A stretch of 57,175 nt of DNA from Nitrospirota bacterium (lineage in GTDB: Bacteria > Nitrospirota > Thermodesulfovibrionia > Thermodesulfovibrionales > Dissulfurispiraceae). Below the pieces are notes generated by a model, which had not been told where the DNA came from, made no database searches, and saw only the letters and a list, made by a program, of their open reading frames with translations. Location of the stretch: positions 1 through 57,175 of the forward strand of contig JAJYVD010000012.1 of the NCBI GenBank assembly GCA_021792185.1, in the 5' to 3' direction. Made by a program: the position numbers and the translations under genes. The first letter of the stretch is position 1, and the number at the start of each line of letters is the position of its first letter. Positions 1 to 8,970 of this stretch are shown here, in pieces.

Positions 1-2
1 TA

Positions 3-110
3 TTGAGCGTCTCGGTTTTCGAAAGAATTCCATTATTACAGCTACTTACGGAAACAACCATGGCGGAGGGATTCTCAGAGTCCCAAAACCAGTTGAATTT
101 ATTCACTTAA
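3..110 (+). CDS. C-terminal fragment of an IS4-type transposase
   Basis: The frame is open from the window edge and ends at TAA. The 35 residues contain LSVSVFERIPLLQLLTET and end in NQLNLFT, which resembles the extreme C-terminus of IS4-family DDE transposases (a phenylalanine-glutamate segment followed by a terminal NQLxLF). The catalytic domain lies outside the window. The bases just after the stop (about 111-125, with TCGGACACTATTGG) look like the terminal repeat of such an element. The frame choice rests on this match, because a second open frame here shows no recognisable protein. Confidence 0.55.
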   Translation: MSVSVFERIPLLQLLTETTMAEGFSESQNQLNLFT

Positions 111-162
111 CTGTCGGACACTATTGGGTTAAGATATTAAAACATTATCGCTTTTATCTCCT

Positions 163-200
163 CAGCCTTAACCTAACCCTTAACCTTTTTATTAACCTTT
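163..200. repeat. Short degenerate tandem repeat (CCTTAAC-like units)
   Basis: Repeated CTTAACC/CCTAACC units of 6-7 bases run up to and into the stop codon of the universal stress protein gene. It belongs to the class of locus-specific short tandem tracts seen at eleven other places in the window. Only one arm is evident here. Confidence 0.6.
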
Positions 201-636
201 ATTCGGGCAATTTTACGACATATACGGAGCACGGGCTGTGCTTTACCACCTTTGAGGCAACGCTGCCCATTTTGAATCTCGATGATTTGTCGAGACCCCG
301 GCTGCCGATTATTATAAGGTCTATTTTCTCCTTATCCGCATAATCTATTATGGCGTCGGGGATTGAAGACGCGGCTACTACATGCCTGCAGGTAGCGATC
401 ACATCTTCTCCGGTCAAAATGCCGCATGCCTGCTGTACTATGTAATCCGCACGCTTTGTAAAGGTCTCGTTCAGCTTTTCCCTTTCGGATGCCGAGATCT
501 CGAGGTCTACGCCTTCGATAAAAGGCGAAACGCTTATCAGGCAGATATTCGCGCCTTTTGTCTTTGCGTAATCTATGGCAATCTTAAGCGCTTTTTCGGA
601 ATGTTTTGAGCCGTCAACCGGCACAAGTATTTTCAT
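199..636 (-). CDS. Universal stress protein, UspA family
   Basis: A 145-residue single-domain Usp, the usual size. Asp8 sits in the N-terminal ILVPVDGS strand, and residues 111-125 carry the nucleotide-binding signature GxxGx9GS (GSRG...MGSV). This predicts an ATP-binding cytoplasmic Usp that helps survival under starvation or other stress. The ATG follows a GGAGG-like site. It lies downstream of the TauE exporter genes on the same strand, separated by a palindromic repeat, so co-transcription is possible but not shown. The specific stress cannot be told from sequence. Confidence 0.93.
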   Translation of the reverse strand: MKILVPVDGSKHSEKALKIAIDYAKTKGANICLISVSPFIEGVDLEISASEREKLNETFTKRADYIVQQACGILTGEDVIATCRHVVAASSIPDAIIDYADKEKIDLIIIGSRGLDKSSRFKMGSVASKVVKHSPCSVYVVKLPE

Positions 637-663
637 GTTTATCCTCCAAATTTTGGTGTCGCA

Positions 664-714
664 CGGGGACAGTCCCGAATCTACGGCTTCGCCCGTAATT
701 CAGGGACAGTCCCC
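664..714. repeat. REP-like palindrome with GGGGACAGTCCC arms, copy 1
   Basis: Two near-palindromic arms (CGGGGACAGTCCC and GGGACAGTCCCC) flank an inner hairpin TACGG...CCGTA. A closely related copy lies at 16995-17044 inside lolD. This copy is intergenic, between the universal stress protein start and the upstream membrane-protein gene. Confidence 0.8.
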
Positions 715-730
715 TCACTATTCACTGTTT

Positions 731-1432
731 TTAATGTTTGGCCTTGCTCATTGAAAGCCCGATGCCTTCAAACATATAATATATCGCAAATCCCCACCAC
801 ATTGTATACGCCACATAAAATACAAGCAGACCTACCATAAGACCGGCCTTTTCGGTAACTTTCTGCGCCTCGATGCCGTAGAAGTTGTGAGCGGTCTCAA
901 CCGCTTTTTTCATGACATCGGAGGCAATCTTTGCCTCCTGTATCTTGCCTTCCTTCTTGAGCTGCTTATCCAGAGGCTTCATGAGATTCCACCATGTAAC
1001 CATGACCTCTTTTTCGTCGAATCCGTAGCGGGCTGAAATCGACTTGCCGTCATTCTTATACATATCGTCGGAGTCCTTCAGCGCCTTCTCCATAAGAACG
1101 CCCATATCCGCGCTTATTTTTATCTCAGCGCCGTTTGCCTCTGCCTTAGCTCCGGCAACGGTAAGCACCTTAACGGCCTTTTCGACCTGATCGGGCTTTT
1201 CCATCTTGATTGCTGTCGCAATCTGCTTACCGGCGAACTTTTTAGCGTCCTCCATTACCTTAGGGATAAAGTAAGACGACCCCTTTGACAGTTTATTAAA
1301 CATATCGTCTGAAAATACAAGTCCGTTCTTCCCTTCACCGAAAATAGGCGAGAAAATCAAGGCCAGCACCCCAAAAAATGACAGGCCGAGAAAAATGCCT
1401 ATAGACATCGCTTTTTTATTCATGGTTGCCAT
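731..1432 (-). CDS. Unrecognised membrane protein paired with TauE exporter
   Basis: A 233-residue protein I cannot assign to a family. An N-terminal membrane segment (about residues 7-27) is followed by about 165 mostly helical, lysine-rich soluble residues, and a second hydrophobic segment near residues 200-225 (GLLVFYVAYTMWWGFAIYYM). The central domain is probably outside the membrane. It starts one base after the TauE gene stop, so the two are almost certainly co-translated and may form one transport unit. A second in-frame ATG lies at residue 4. Function is inference from the neighbour only. Confidence 0.8.
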   Translation of the reverse strand: MATMNKKAMSIGIFLGLSFFGVLALIFSPIFGEGKNGLVFSDDMFNKLSKGSSYFIPKVMEDAKKFAGKQIATAIKMEKPDQVEKAVKVLTVAGAKAEANGAEIKISADMGVLMEKALKDSDDMYKNDGKSISARYGFDEKEVMVTWWNLMKPLDKQLKKEGKIQEAKIASDVMKKAVETAHNFYGIEAQKVTEKAGLMVGLLVFYVAYTMWWGFAIYYMFEGIGLSMSKAKH

Positions 1433-1433
1433 T

Positions 1434-2681
1434 TTATTCCTCCCCTCTCAGCTTGCCCATGTTTGTAAAAAACTTGGCCATAACCCATATGCCGAATATG
1501 CCGACAACTATCCAGAAAATGATGTTCCCGACAAACTCTATGCCGTTAACCGCGGACTTTGACATCTGTATGTATTCGAGCTCGACCATCTTTTTTGGAA
1601 GAGTGCTTGCCCTGTTGATAAATCCCGCGATAATGGAAACCGCGTAGAATCCTAAGATTTGCGTTCCCTTCACAACCTTTGTTACGAGGGCTCCTACCTG
1701 AATGCCTATCAGAGAGCCTATGAGCATTCCCATCGCGAGGGTATAGAAAACATACCCATATATGGCATACTGTGCAATAGATGCAAGCCCTGCCGTAAAT
1801 ATGATTTGTAATATATCGGTGCCTACAGTGGTCCCGGCGGAGACCCCGAAGAGATAAACGAACATCGGGAATGTGATAAAACCGCCGCCCACTCCCATTA
1901 TAGCGGCAAGCATACCCACGATAAATCCGCCCATAATGAGAAATATTGCGGATATCCTTTTGCCGCCCTTCACTAAATGCTCGTCAAAGGTAATGAACGG
2001 CGGAACTTTCACAGCCTGAAGCTTTAGTGCAAGGGGAGGAGTTATGTCCGGCCCGCTGTGCGCGCCTCCGGCCCCCCCGGCTTTTCTCGACCTTAAAAAA
2101 TCGGCAAGGGCGTAAAAACCCAAAAAGCCGAGCAGAAGCGCATACACCAAACTGATAAATGCCTCGCTGAGCAAAGGGTCTTTGTTGTAAAGCCCCTTGT
2201 TTACGGCCCCTCCGACGAATGTGCCGACAGCAGAACCTACAAGAAACCACACTGCCAGCTTTACCGAGACATTGCCCAGTTTTTTATGAACCGTTGTTCC
2301 CATAATAGCCTTTGCAAAAATATGAAACACATCCGTTCCGACGGCAAGTATGCCTTTAACTCCGGCAGCCATTAAAGCAGGCGTAATGATAAAACCGCCT
2401 CCCGCGCCTATGCAGCCTGTAATCAGGCCTGCCGCAAGGCCGATAGCTATCGAGATAAGGAATATAGGCGTGGTATAAAACGCCGGGGCATATGCTGTTT
2501 TGCCGCCCAGCATAGAGCCGGCCTCGGTAAAAGAAACCGCAAGGATAGGCAGAGAGAGTATCATCAGAAACAGGAGTTTCTTCCTGTTCTTGAGGATATT
2601 AGTCGAAACTTCATAATCCCATTTGGCGTAAGCAACAGATCCCGCCATAAAAAAATCATACAACTTCCTTGGGAAACTCAT
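1434..2681 (-). CDS. TauE/SafE family sulfite/organosulfonate exporter
   Basis: A 415-residue polytopic membrane protein. It has the two-fold TauE architecture: glycine-rich repeats with GAGGGFIITP in the first half and GVGGGFITFP in the second, each followed by GTD motifs (VGTDVFHIF, VGTDILQII). About 60 extra N-terminal residues include one additional membrane segment (LLFLMILSLPILAV). The family exports sulfite, sulfoacetate or related C1/S anions; the substrate here is unknown. It is the first gene after the GntR regulator and is followed by a membrane partner at one-base spacing, which suggests one regulated operon. Confidence 0.9.
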   Translation of the reverse strand: MSFPRKLYDFFMAGSVAYAKWDYEVSTNILKNRKKLLFLMILSLPILAVSFTEAGSMLGGKTAYAPAFYTTPIFLISIAIGLAAGLITGCIGAGGGFIITPALMAAGVKGILAVGTDVFHIFAKAIMGTTVHKKLGNVSVKLAVWFLVGSAVGTFVGGAVNKGLYNKDPLLSEAFISLVYALLLGFLGFYALADFLRSRKAGGAGGAHSGPDITPPLALKLQAVKVPPFITFDEHLVKGGKRISAIFLIMGGFIVGMLAAIMGVGGGFITFPMFVYLFGVSAGTTVGTDILQIIFTAGLASIAQYAIYGYVFYTLAMGMLIGSLIGIQVGALVTKVVKGTQILGFYAVSIIAGFINRASTLPKKMVELEYIQMSKSAVNGIEFVGNIIFWIVVGIFGIWVMAKFFTNMGKLRGEE

Positions 2682-2699
2682 TTTTCAAAACCTTCTTTT

Positions 2700-3461
2700 T
2701 TATCTTATCTTTTCAAATTCCGTCTGGAATTTATACCTGTCGCTCCGGCCGTGGATCTTAGTATAAGCCACGGGCGTATCGTCGGGGCTGAAAAACAGCC
2801 TGTGTATGACCAGTAATGGAAAGCCTTCCTCGACGCCGAGACGCCGCGCAATATCGCCGGCTGCCTGTGCGACCTCTATGGTCTGCACCATCTTAAATAT
2901 CTTTTTAACCGCCTTTTCCTGAAGAACAGAATAAAAAGAACTTTGGGTAATATCGAGTTTCTCTATGAAAGGAAGCATATCATGAGGAATAAATGCCTCC
3001 TCTATATAGGCGGTCTTGTTATTGCCCAACCTTTTGCTGAGTATATAGTATATTTCCCCGTCGGTTTTAAGATACGTCCTGATCTCGGGGGAAGGCTCTT
3101 TTATCCCCTTGGACAATATCTTGCGTTCGAGTTTCACCTCCCTCCCGAACATCTCTTCGGTAAGCCTCGTTTTCATGGCAAGCCCTACCACGGGCAATGT
3201 GTTTGCGACGAATGTCCCCTTGCCCTGTATCCTTATGAGATAACCGTCCGTAACGAGGTTGTTTATCGCCTGCCTGACGGTTATCTTGCTGACATCGTAT
3301 TTTTTGCAGAGTTCTTCTTCGGTAGGGATTTGCCGCCCCAAACCCCATGTGCCGGAGGTTATCTCATCGAGAAATATCCTCGTAAGCTGGATATAGAGCT
3401 TTTCCTGAGCGAAGCGGTCTATTCCCTTGCCCGGCCCCCTGTCTAATGTCTTGTCATGCAT
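2700..3461 (-). CDS. GntR-family regulator with UTRA ligand domain
   Basis: The winged-helix GntR domain (LYIQLTRIF...IPTEEELCKKYDVSKITVRQAI) is followed by a UTRA effector domain typical of the HutC subfamily. A longer start at 3485 exists. I prefer the ATG at 3461 because it has a GGAG nine bases upstream, while the predicted transcription start falls at about 3485. The gene heads the exporter operon, ending 18 bases before TauE, so it probably controls TauE and itself. The effector is unknown. Confidence 0.9.
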   Translation of the reverse strand: MHDKTLDRGPGKGIDRFAQEKLYIQLTRIFLDEITSGTWGLGRQIPTEEELCKKYDVSKITVRQAINNLVTDGYLIRIQGKGTFVANTLPVVGLAMKTRLTEEMFGREVKLERKILSKGIKEPSPEIRTYLKTDGEIYYILSKRLGNNKTAYIEEAFIPHDMLPFIEKLDITQSSFYSVLQEKAVKKIFKMVQTIEVAQAAGDIARRLGVEEGFPLLVIHRLFFSPDDTPVAYTKIHGRSDRYKFQTEFEKIR

Positions 3462-3491
3462 GTGCGGCTGCTCCGGCTGTGCCATGTCAAT

Positions 3492-3520
3492 ATAATATTA
3501 TAATGACATAATGTTGTCAA
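3492..3520 (-). promoter_or_regulatory. Promoter and TGACA-N6-TGTCA operator of the GntR gene
   Basis: On the minus strand TTGACA (3520-3515) and TATTAT (3497-3492) are spaced 17 bases apart, close to a sigma-70 promoter. The inverted repeat TGACA-N6-TGTCA (3504-3519) overlaps the -35 box, as expected for an autoregulatory GntR site. Binding is inferred. Confidence 0.55.
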
Positions 3521-3629
3521 GAGAAATTTTGGGGCCGGAAAGATCGTAATAATCACCGAATCCAGTGATAAGCATGCCCAACTTTCGCTTCATACGAGAT
3601 TTTTTGACAGTTCTAAGCTTATTCTGCTA

Positions 3630-3671
3630 CAGCCGTGAAGCTCACCCTTCGGGCTCAGACGGTCACGGCTG
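3630..3671. repeat. Stable hairpin next to the 130-bp element
   Basis: A nine-base stem CAGCCGTGA/TCACGGCTG encloses a second small hairpin with a CCCTTCGGG tip. It abuts the left arm of the family-1 element at 3671. No poly-T follows, so a terminator role is not supported. The gap from 3521 to 3629 shows nothing I recognise. Confidence 0.5.
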
Positions 3672-3805
3672 TCAGGCAATGGTATGGTCTCGGAGCGACT
3701 TCGGCAGCCCAAGCGTAACATGGATGTTCAAGCGGGCTGGCGTAGCTTCGGAGAATGGCTGGATGTCATTCGAGAATGAAGCGGAGAGATTATACCATTG
3801 TCTGA
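3671..3805 (+). repeat. Family-1 structured element, copy A
   Basis: A 21-base terminal stem (3671-3691 with 3785-3805) pairs along its whole length if G-U pairs are allowed. Inside are hairpin 1 (CAGCCC/GGGCTG with GGATG near the tip) and hairpin 2 (GAATG/CATTC, loop containing GGATG), and the conserved CTTCGG and AAGCGG motifs. It lies between the ilvA 3' end and the GntR start, opposite in orientation to both. The remaining stretch up to 3929 holds nothing else I can name. Confidence 0.85.
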
Positions 3806-3929
3806 CGCTCCATTTCGCTAAGAACTGTTGCCAAAAAATCTCGAAAGTCCGCTCAAGCGAGTCCTGCTTATCGTAGCGTTATGCATGGATTTAATTTTGC
3901 TTCAAGTCAGCCCATCCTGCTGCTTTTAG

Positions 3930-5117
3930 CTATTCAATGACACCGAGTTCCGCCCGTTTTATGGCCGATATTATCTCTTCAAAATGCCCTCGTCCCTTTG
4001 TCTCTACGGTAAACGTAACAAGCGTCTTCCCTACAGGCACGTCCCCGGCAAGCCTGTCGTGAACGACATTAAGGATATTCCCGCGCTGCGCGGCTATAAT
4101 GCCGGTTATCTTGTGAAGGCCTCCCGGCACATCATCGACGATCACCTTAAACACCCCTATCCTGCCGCTCGAAACAAGCCCCTTATGTATTATCCTGTCG
4201 ATTAGCGTGAAATCGATATTCCCGCCGCTTACAACAAGGACTATCTTTTTACCCCTGAATCTCTCACGCTGTTCAATCAATGCCGCAAGCGGGACCGCAC
4301 CGGCGCCTTCTACGACCAGTTTCTTTCTTTCAAGGAACAAAAGCACGGACATTGCGATAGATTCCTCGCTTACCTTTATAATATCGTCCACATGCTTATT
4401 GATAATCTCAATCGTTTTGCCGCCTACCTTCCCTACCGCTATGCCGTCCGCAAGAGTCGGCTGCGGAATTCTCTCCACCGGTTTTTTGGAATGAAAGGAG
4501 TCATAAGCGGATGTGGCGGAGACTGTCTGAACGCCTATAATTTCTACCTTTGGCGAAAGGCTCTTAACAGCAATGGAAATGCCGGAAATAAGCCCTCCGC
4601 CGCCGACAGGCACGATAACGACATCAGCATCCTTAATATCTTCTGCGATCTCAAGCCCTATTGTTCCCTGCCCGGCTATTATCTCCTCGTCGTCAAAGGC
4701 GTGGATAAATTCATAGCCTTTTTGCGATACCGCGTAATTCAGGGCGTCACTGAAACTCTCGCCGTAAAGTATAACCTCTGCGCCGTATCCCTTTGTTGCC
4801 TCCTGTTTTACTATGGATGCCGTTGAAGGCATTACAATAGAGGCTTCCATGCCGAGGCTCATCGCTGCAAAGGCGACTCCCTGCGCGTGATTACCCATAG
4901 AAGCGGCAATGACCCTGCCTTCCCTCAGCTTCCGCAGCTTATTAAACGCGCCCCTTACTTTAAATGAACCTGTCTTCTGAAGATTTTCGGCCTTTATATA
5001 TACTTCTGCATCGAATATTTTGCTGAATGAATTGGAATAAATCAGCGGCGTCCTATGGACATAAGGCGATATGGATTTAAGCGCATCCTGAATTGATGAC
5101 AGATCGATTTTAGTCAT
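3930..5117 (-). CDS. ilvA: Threonine ammonia-lyase with C-terminal ACT domain
   Basis: A 395-residue fold-type II PLP enzyme converting threonine to 2-oxobutanoate, the first step towards isoleucine. Lys53 in TGSFKVRGA is the expected Schiff-base lysine and PVGGGGLISG is the phosphate-binding glycine loop. Residues about 320-395 form one ACT domain (IGVFKVIVDDVPGGLHKITGI). Length and single ACT fit the shorter TdcB/TD-ACT type rather than the 510-residue E. coli IlvA, so feedback behaviour may differ. It is flanked by a repeat element and a divergent signalling operon and appears monocistronic. Confidence 0.93.
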   Translation of the reverse strand: MTKIDLSSIQDALKSISPYVHRTPLIYSNSFSKIFDAEVYIKAENLQKTGSFKVRGAFNKLRKLREGRVIAASMGNHAQGVAFAAMSLGMEASIVMPSTASIVKQEATKGYGAEVILYGESFSDALNYAVSQKGYEFIHAFDDEEIIAGQGTIGLEIAEDIKDADVVIVPVGGGGLISGISIAVKSLSPKVEIIGVQTVSATSAYDSFHSKKPVERIPQPTLADGIAVGKVGGKTIEIINKHVDDIIKVSEESIAMSVLLFLERKKLVVEGAGAVPLAALIEQRERFRGKKIVLVVSGGNIDFTLIDRIIHKGLVSSGRIGVFKVIVDDVPGGLHKITGIIAAQRGNILNVVHDRLAGDVPVGKTLVTFTVETKGRGHFEEIISAIKRAELGVIE

Positions 5118-5209
5118 ACTTAAAAATAAACCATAAATAACGATAAATGTCCATAAAAATTTCTTTATCTTTTATTGACTATCCGCAGGGCAGTTACTAT
5201 AATGATACT

Positions 5210-6040
5210 ATGTCTCTGAAAAAATGCCTGAAAATAATAGTGCTGGCTGTTCTTTTGGGATGCCTTCCCAACATCCCCGATACATACGCCGCGCAGATAG
5301 TCGGCAGCGGCTGTTCCGTAAGCAATATAGGTTATCTGTCGGCGATTGCCGGGGAGTATGAAAGACTGACAGGCGTAAAAGTGCTTGTCCGCGGCGGAGG
5401 CACTGTCGTAGGAATAGAAGACTTGAGGGCCGGAAGGGTAGACTTCGCGGCATCATGCAGGGAGAAGACGCCGTCAGATCCCGATGACATTGAGTTCATT
5501 CAGGTCGCATGGGACGCGCTCGTCTTTATTGCAAATAAATCAAACCCGGTCGACGACATATCCACCGATAATGTCAGGTCTATCTGTGAAGGCAAATTAA
5601 GGAACTGGAAAGAACTGAAAGGCAGAGACGCGAATATAAAGATATTCAGGTCAAGGCCGGGAAAGGGGCTCAGCGGCGTTGACGATTCGATGAGGAAGAT
5701 GGTATTGCAGGGGAAAGAACCTCATGAAACCCCGAATGCCCTGTCGCTCGCTTCAACAGGCATAGTGGAACAGATGGTAGAAAAAACCGCGGAAGGTTTC
5801 GCGGCATCGGGTTTTTCGAGCGCATGCAAGAGGGATGTCAAGATGTTAAGGGTCAACGGCTCGTATCCCAACAAAAATAATATCGTAAACGGCAAGTATC
5901 CTTTAAGAAGGCCATTATTCATTATCATACCGAAAAAAGCAAAACCTGAAACAAAAAAATTCGTTGATTTCGTATTGAGCAAAGAAGGACAGCAGTTCAT
6001 AAGCTCACAGGGAATAATATCGCTCGCGGATATAAAATGA
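5210..6040 (+). CDS. PstS-like periplasmic anion-binding protein
   Basis: A 276-residue substrate-binding protein of the phosphate-binding (PBP-like) type. The ATG at 5210 gives a proper signal peptide (KKCLKIIVLAVLLGCLP, cleavage near TYAA-Q); a longer start at 5147 would bury it. The mature protein begins QIVGSGCSVS and contains GRVDFAASCR and LRNWKELKG, typical of the family. Its stop overlaps the start of the hybrid kinase (ATGA). There is no transporter next to it, so it more likely presents ligand to that kinase than feeds a permease. Confidence 0.85.
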   Translation: MSLKKCLKIIVLAVLLGCLPNIPDTYAAQIVGSGCSVSNIGYLSAIAGEYERLTGVKVLVRGGGTVVGIEDLRAGRVDFAASCREKTPSDPDDIEFIQVAWDALVFIANKSNPVDDISTDNVRSICEGKLRNWKELKGRDANIKIFRSRPGKGLSGVDDSMRKMVLQGKEPHETPNALSLASTGIVEQMVEKTAEGFAASGFSSACKRDVKMLRVNGSYPNKNNIVNGKYPLRRPLFIIIPKKAKPETKKFVDFVLSKEGQQFISSQGIISLADIK

Positions 6041-8747
6041 AACTATCCCTGCAGAATAAAATATCCATGTTCCTGACATTGACTGTTTTTGCAATAGGCA
6101 CTATATGCGCGTATCTCTTTATATCCGCCTATACCGTCAGTAAGGAAAAAGAATTGATCGCACGGGGAACAACATTGAGCTATTCCCTTTCACGGACGGC
6201 CGAAGAAGGTCTCATCAGGGAAGACCTCGACCTTCTCCAGAAGGCGTCATATATTGTCCGGGCCGAAGATGTCGTTTCTGTGCAGGTATATTCGAACATA
6301 TGGGACTCCGTAGACGCCTATCCGATTGAAAGATTAAAATCCCCTCCTCACGCCGAGGCCGTGAAGCACTTTGAAGGTTCGTCATCCCCTTTGTATATAA
6401 AGCTTAAAGACGGCTATGACTTTTATAATCCGGTACTCTTCTATGCGTCCGGAAACTCGCCGCAGGTCACCATAGGCTTTGCCAGGGTTGTTTTATCATC
6501 CCTCGGCATGCAAAAAGAGATGAAGCAATTGCTCGCCTTCATTATAGGCGCGGCTATAGGCATTACCCTCATGGCCGTCGCAGCTCTTCATGCACTTATC
6601 GGCAGGCTTGTCCTCAATCCAATCACAAAGATTTATGAATATGTCTCAAGGGTGAAATCAGGCGATTTGCCCGCTGCCGACGCGCATAAGGAAATGCCTG
6701 AAACAGGAACACAGGAACTGGACACCATCAGCATGGTCGTAAGCGAAGCATTTAAAAAACTCGATAAAAAAACCGAGCAGTATCAGGCGCTGCACAGCAT
6801 AGCGGTATCCCTCCATGAATACTTCTCACCGGACGAGATGCTTAATTTAATCATTGACAGGGCCGGCCAGTTGATAAATGTGGAGCTCGCTGCCATTGCC
6901 CTTTATGACGATAAGGGCAAGTTCAAAAAGCTTATTACCAGAGGCACAACAATAAAAACAGGAGATGCTCTGCCTGAAGGCAAGGGGGTATTGGAGTTGA
7001 CACGTCTATCCCTCACGCCTGTCCGCATCGACAATGTATCAGAACATCCTGCATTCAGCGGCTCATTCCCTGAAGGCCATCCTATAATAAGAAATCTGCT
7101 TGCATACCCGATATTTTCTGACGAAGGGAAACCGATAGGAGCCCTTTATTTCGGCAATAAATCAGAAGGCTTTTCAGATGACGATGAGAGCATCCTCAAG
7201 GCCATTTCTGCAGATACTGCAATAGCCCTCAACAAGGCTGAAAGTCTAATGCAATTAAGGAGATTCCAGCAGGTAATCGACTCTGCCTTTGATGTAATTC
7301 TGGTAACAGATAGTGCCGGATATATCACACATGTCAATCCGGCATTTGAGACTGTTACGGAATATTCAGCCAAAGAGGTCATCGGCAAAAAGACCAATAT
7401 CCTTAAAAGCGGCTACCATGATAATGATTTTTATAAAAACCTGTGGGATACCATAAAGGCAGGCGATGTCTGGAAGGGCGAGTTCATTAACAGGAAAAAG
7501 AACGGAGAGATATATTATACATCGGCAGTTATTTTCCCCATACAGGCAGAAGGAGAGGTCTACTACGCGGCCATTCAGAGGGATATCACTCAGGAGAAGA
7601 AACTTTACGAGCAGTTGATAAGGTCTCAAAAGATGGAGGCCATCGGGACCCTTGCCGGAGGAATAGCGCACGACTTCAACAACCTGCTCACAGCAATGCT
7701 CGGGTATTCTGAGATTATGCTGGGCATGACAAAAGAGGGAGACCCGTTCTATAGACCTGCAACCATTATTAACAACGCTGCACAGAAGGGTGCTGATCTG
7801 GCGAAGAAAATCCTTATGGTGACCAGAAAGGAGAAGATGGAGACAAAGGCCGTAGACATCAATGAAATCATTCATAACTCCATGGAACTTCTCCAGAGGA
7901 GCATACCGAAAAATATAGAGATTAAACTCAACCTCAAAGAGAACATTCCCAACATAGTGGCCGATCCGTCACAGATGCACCAGGTCATAATGAACCTTGC
8001 CGTGAACGCGCGTGATGCGATGCCTGAGGGTGGAAGACTAACCATCGAGACCTCTGTGGTCGGTGCTGAGAACGGAGCTGCCAACGGCATTTCTACGGAT
8101 AAAGACGGCTTTATAAAATTGTCCGTATCCGATACGGGCACAGGCATGGATACCGAAACTCAGAGCAGGATATTCGACCCGTTCTTCACCACAAAAGAGT
8201 CCGGAAAAGGCACAGGTTTAGGGCTTTATATAGTGCATTCCATAATAAACAATCACAGCGGCTACATAAATATCTACAGCGAACTCGATAAAGGGACGCG
8301 CTTCAACATATACCTGCCTATCGCAAAAGGCATAGATAAAGAAGAATCAATCGTGGACGAAGACATAACCGGAACCGGCACAATACTCGTTATAGACGAC
8401 GAGTCGGATATCAGGGAGCTATGCAGGGATATACTGCAACCACTCGGTTACGAGGTCGTGCTTGCTCGAAACGGAAGCGAAGGGATCAATACATTCAGGG
8501 CAATGAAAGACGCCGTATCGCTGGTGATAGTGGATATGATAATGCCGAAGATGGGCGGAGGAGAGGTATTCCAAACGCTCAGGACAATGAAATCGGATGT
8601 GAATATATTGCTCTCTGTTCGGGCTACAGCCACGACAGTTTTTCCGGCATAGATAAGCTGATTAAAAGCGGAGCATGCGGGTTTGTCCAAAAACCTTTCA
8701 CTCGCCAGTCCATAGCAAAGGCGATCAAAAAAGCCCTGTCGGAATAG
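6037..8747 (+). CDS. Hybrid sensor histidine kinase, frameshifted in its receiver domain
   Basis: In order: membrane segment (8-30), periplasmic region, second membrane segment (165-190), HAMP, GAF (about 270-410), PAS (415-530), HisKA with the phospho-histidine in GGIAHDFNNLL near residue 545, HATPase (DTGTGMD, GKGTGLGL), then a receiver domain with the phospho-acceptor in VIVDMIMP. The first frame stops at 8652, but the receiver continues in another frame (CSGYSHDSF...GFVQKPF) to 8747. Removing one CT from CTCTCT near 8611 restores one frame, so this is a recent 2-base insertion or a sequencing error. It probably senses the ligand of the overlapping upstream binding protein. Confidence 0.88.
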
Positions 8748-8754
8748 TTATATC

Positions 8755-8882
8755 GAGGGAGGCAAAACATTTCCGCTTCATTCTCGGAAGGCATCCAGCC
8801 TTCCTGCGAAGCTACGCCAGCCCGCTTAAACATCCATATTACGCCTGGGCTGCCGAAGTCGCTACAATGCTTTACCTCCCTC
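8755..8882 (-). repeat. Family-1 structured element, copy B
   Basis: In minus orientation the 17-base terminal stem (8882-8866 with 8771-8755) is fully paired with two G-U pairs. Hairpin 1 is CAGCCC/GGGCTG. Hairpin 2 is GGAAGG/CCTTCC, a different but still complementary stem compared with the other copies. It sits eight bases after the kinase gene, antisense to the flanking plus-strand genes. Confidence 0.85.
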
Positions 8883-8905
8883 AATAGTAAAAAATTTAGA
8901 CTCGG

Positions 8906-8940
8906 TTCCAATTGATTGGAATATTTCAATCGGTTATTAT
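8906..8940 (+). promoter_or_regulatory. Promoter with overlapping palindrome upstream of the copper chaperone
   Basis: TTGATT (8912-8917) and TATTAT (8935-8940) are 17 bases apart. The palindrome TTCCAAT-TG-ATTGGAA (8906-8921) overlaps the -35 box and could be a repressor site. An AGGAGG ribosome site follows before the ATG at 8971. Confidence 0.45.
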
Positions 8941-8970
8941 AATTACATTACTCTTTCAGGAGGTTTATAA

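Noticed and set aside
3671-3805. Interpretation of family-1 elements as integron attC sites
   Set aside because: They have folded-strand polarity, but there is no integrase, no R/L box pattern, and the genes between copies are ordinary operons, not cassettes.
3565-3876. A 103-residue frame across element A whose product shares FGSPSVTWMFKRAGVAS with frames over other elements
   Set aside because: The shared peptide is only the translation of family-1 repeat cores. Similar frames occur over copies B and D on varying strands, without ribosome sites, so these are spurious genes.
5147-5209. An upstream ATG for the PstS-like protein
   Set aside because: It would place 21 non-hydrophobic residues before the signal peptide; the ATG at 5210 starts exactly at a canonical signal sequence.
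8421-8747. A separate small receiver-domain gene after the hybrid kinase
   Set aside because: Only its second half resembles a receiver; the first half is out-of-frame kinase sequence. It is the shifted end of the kinase gene.
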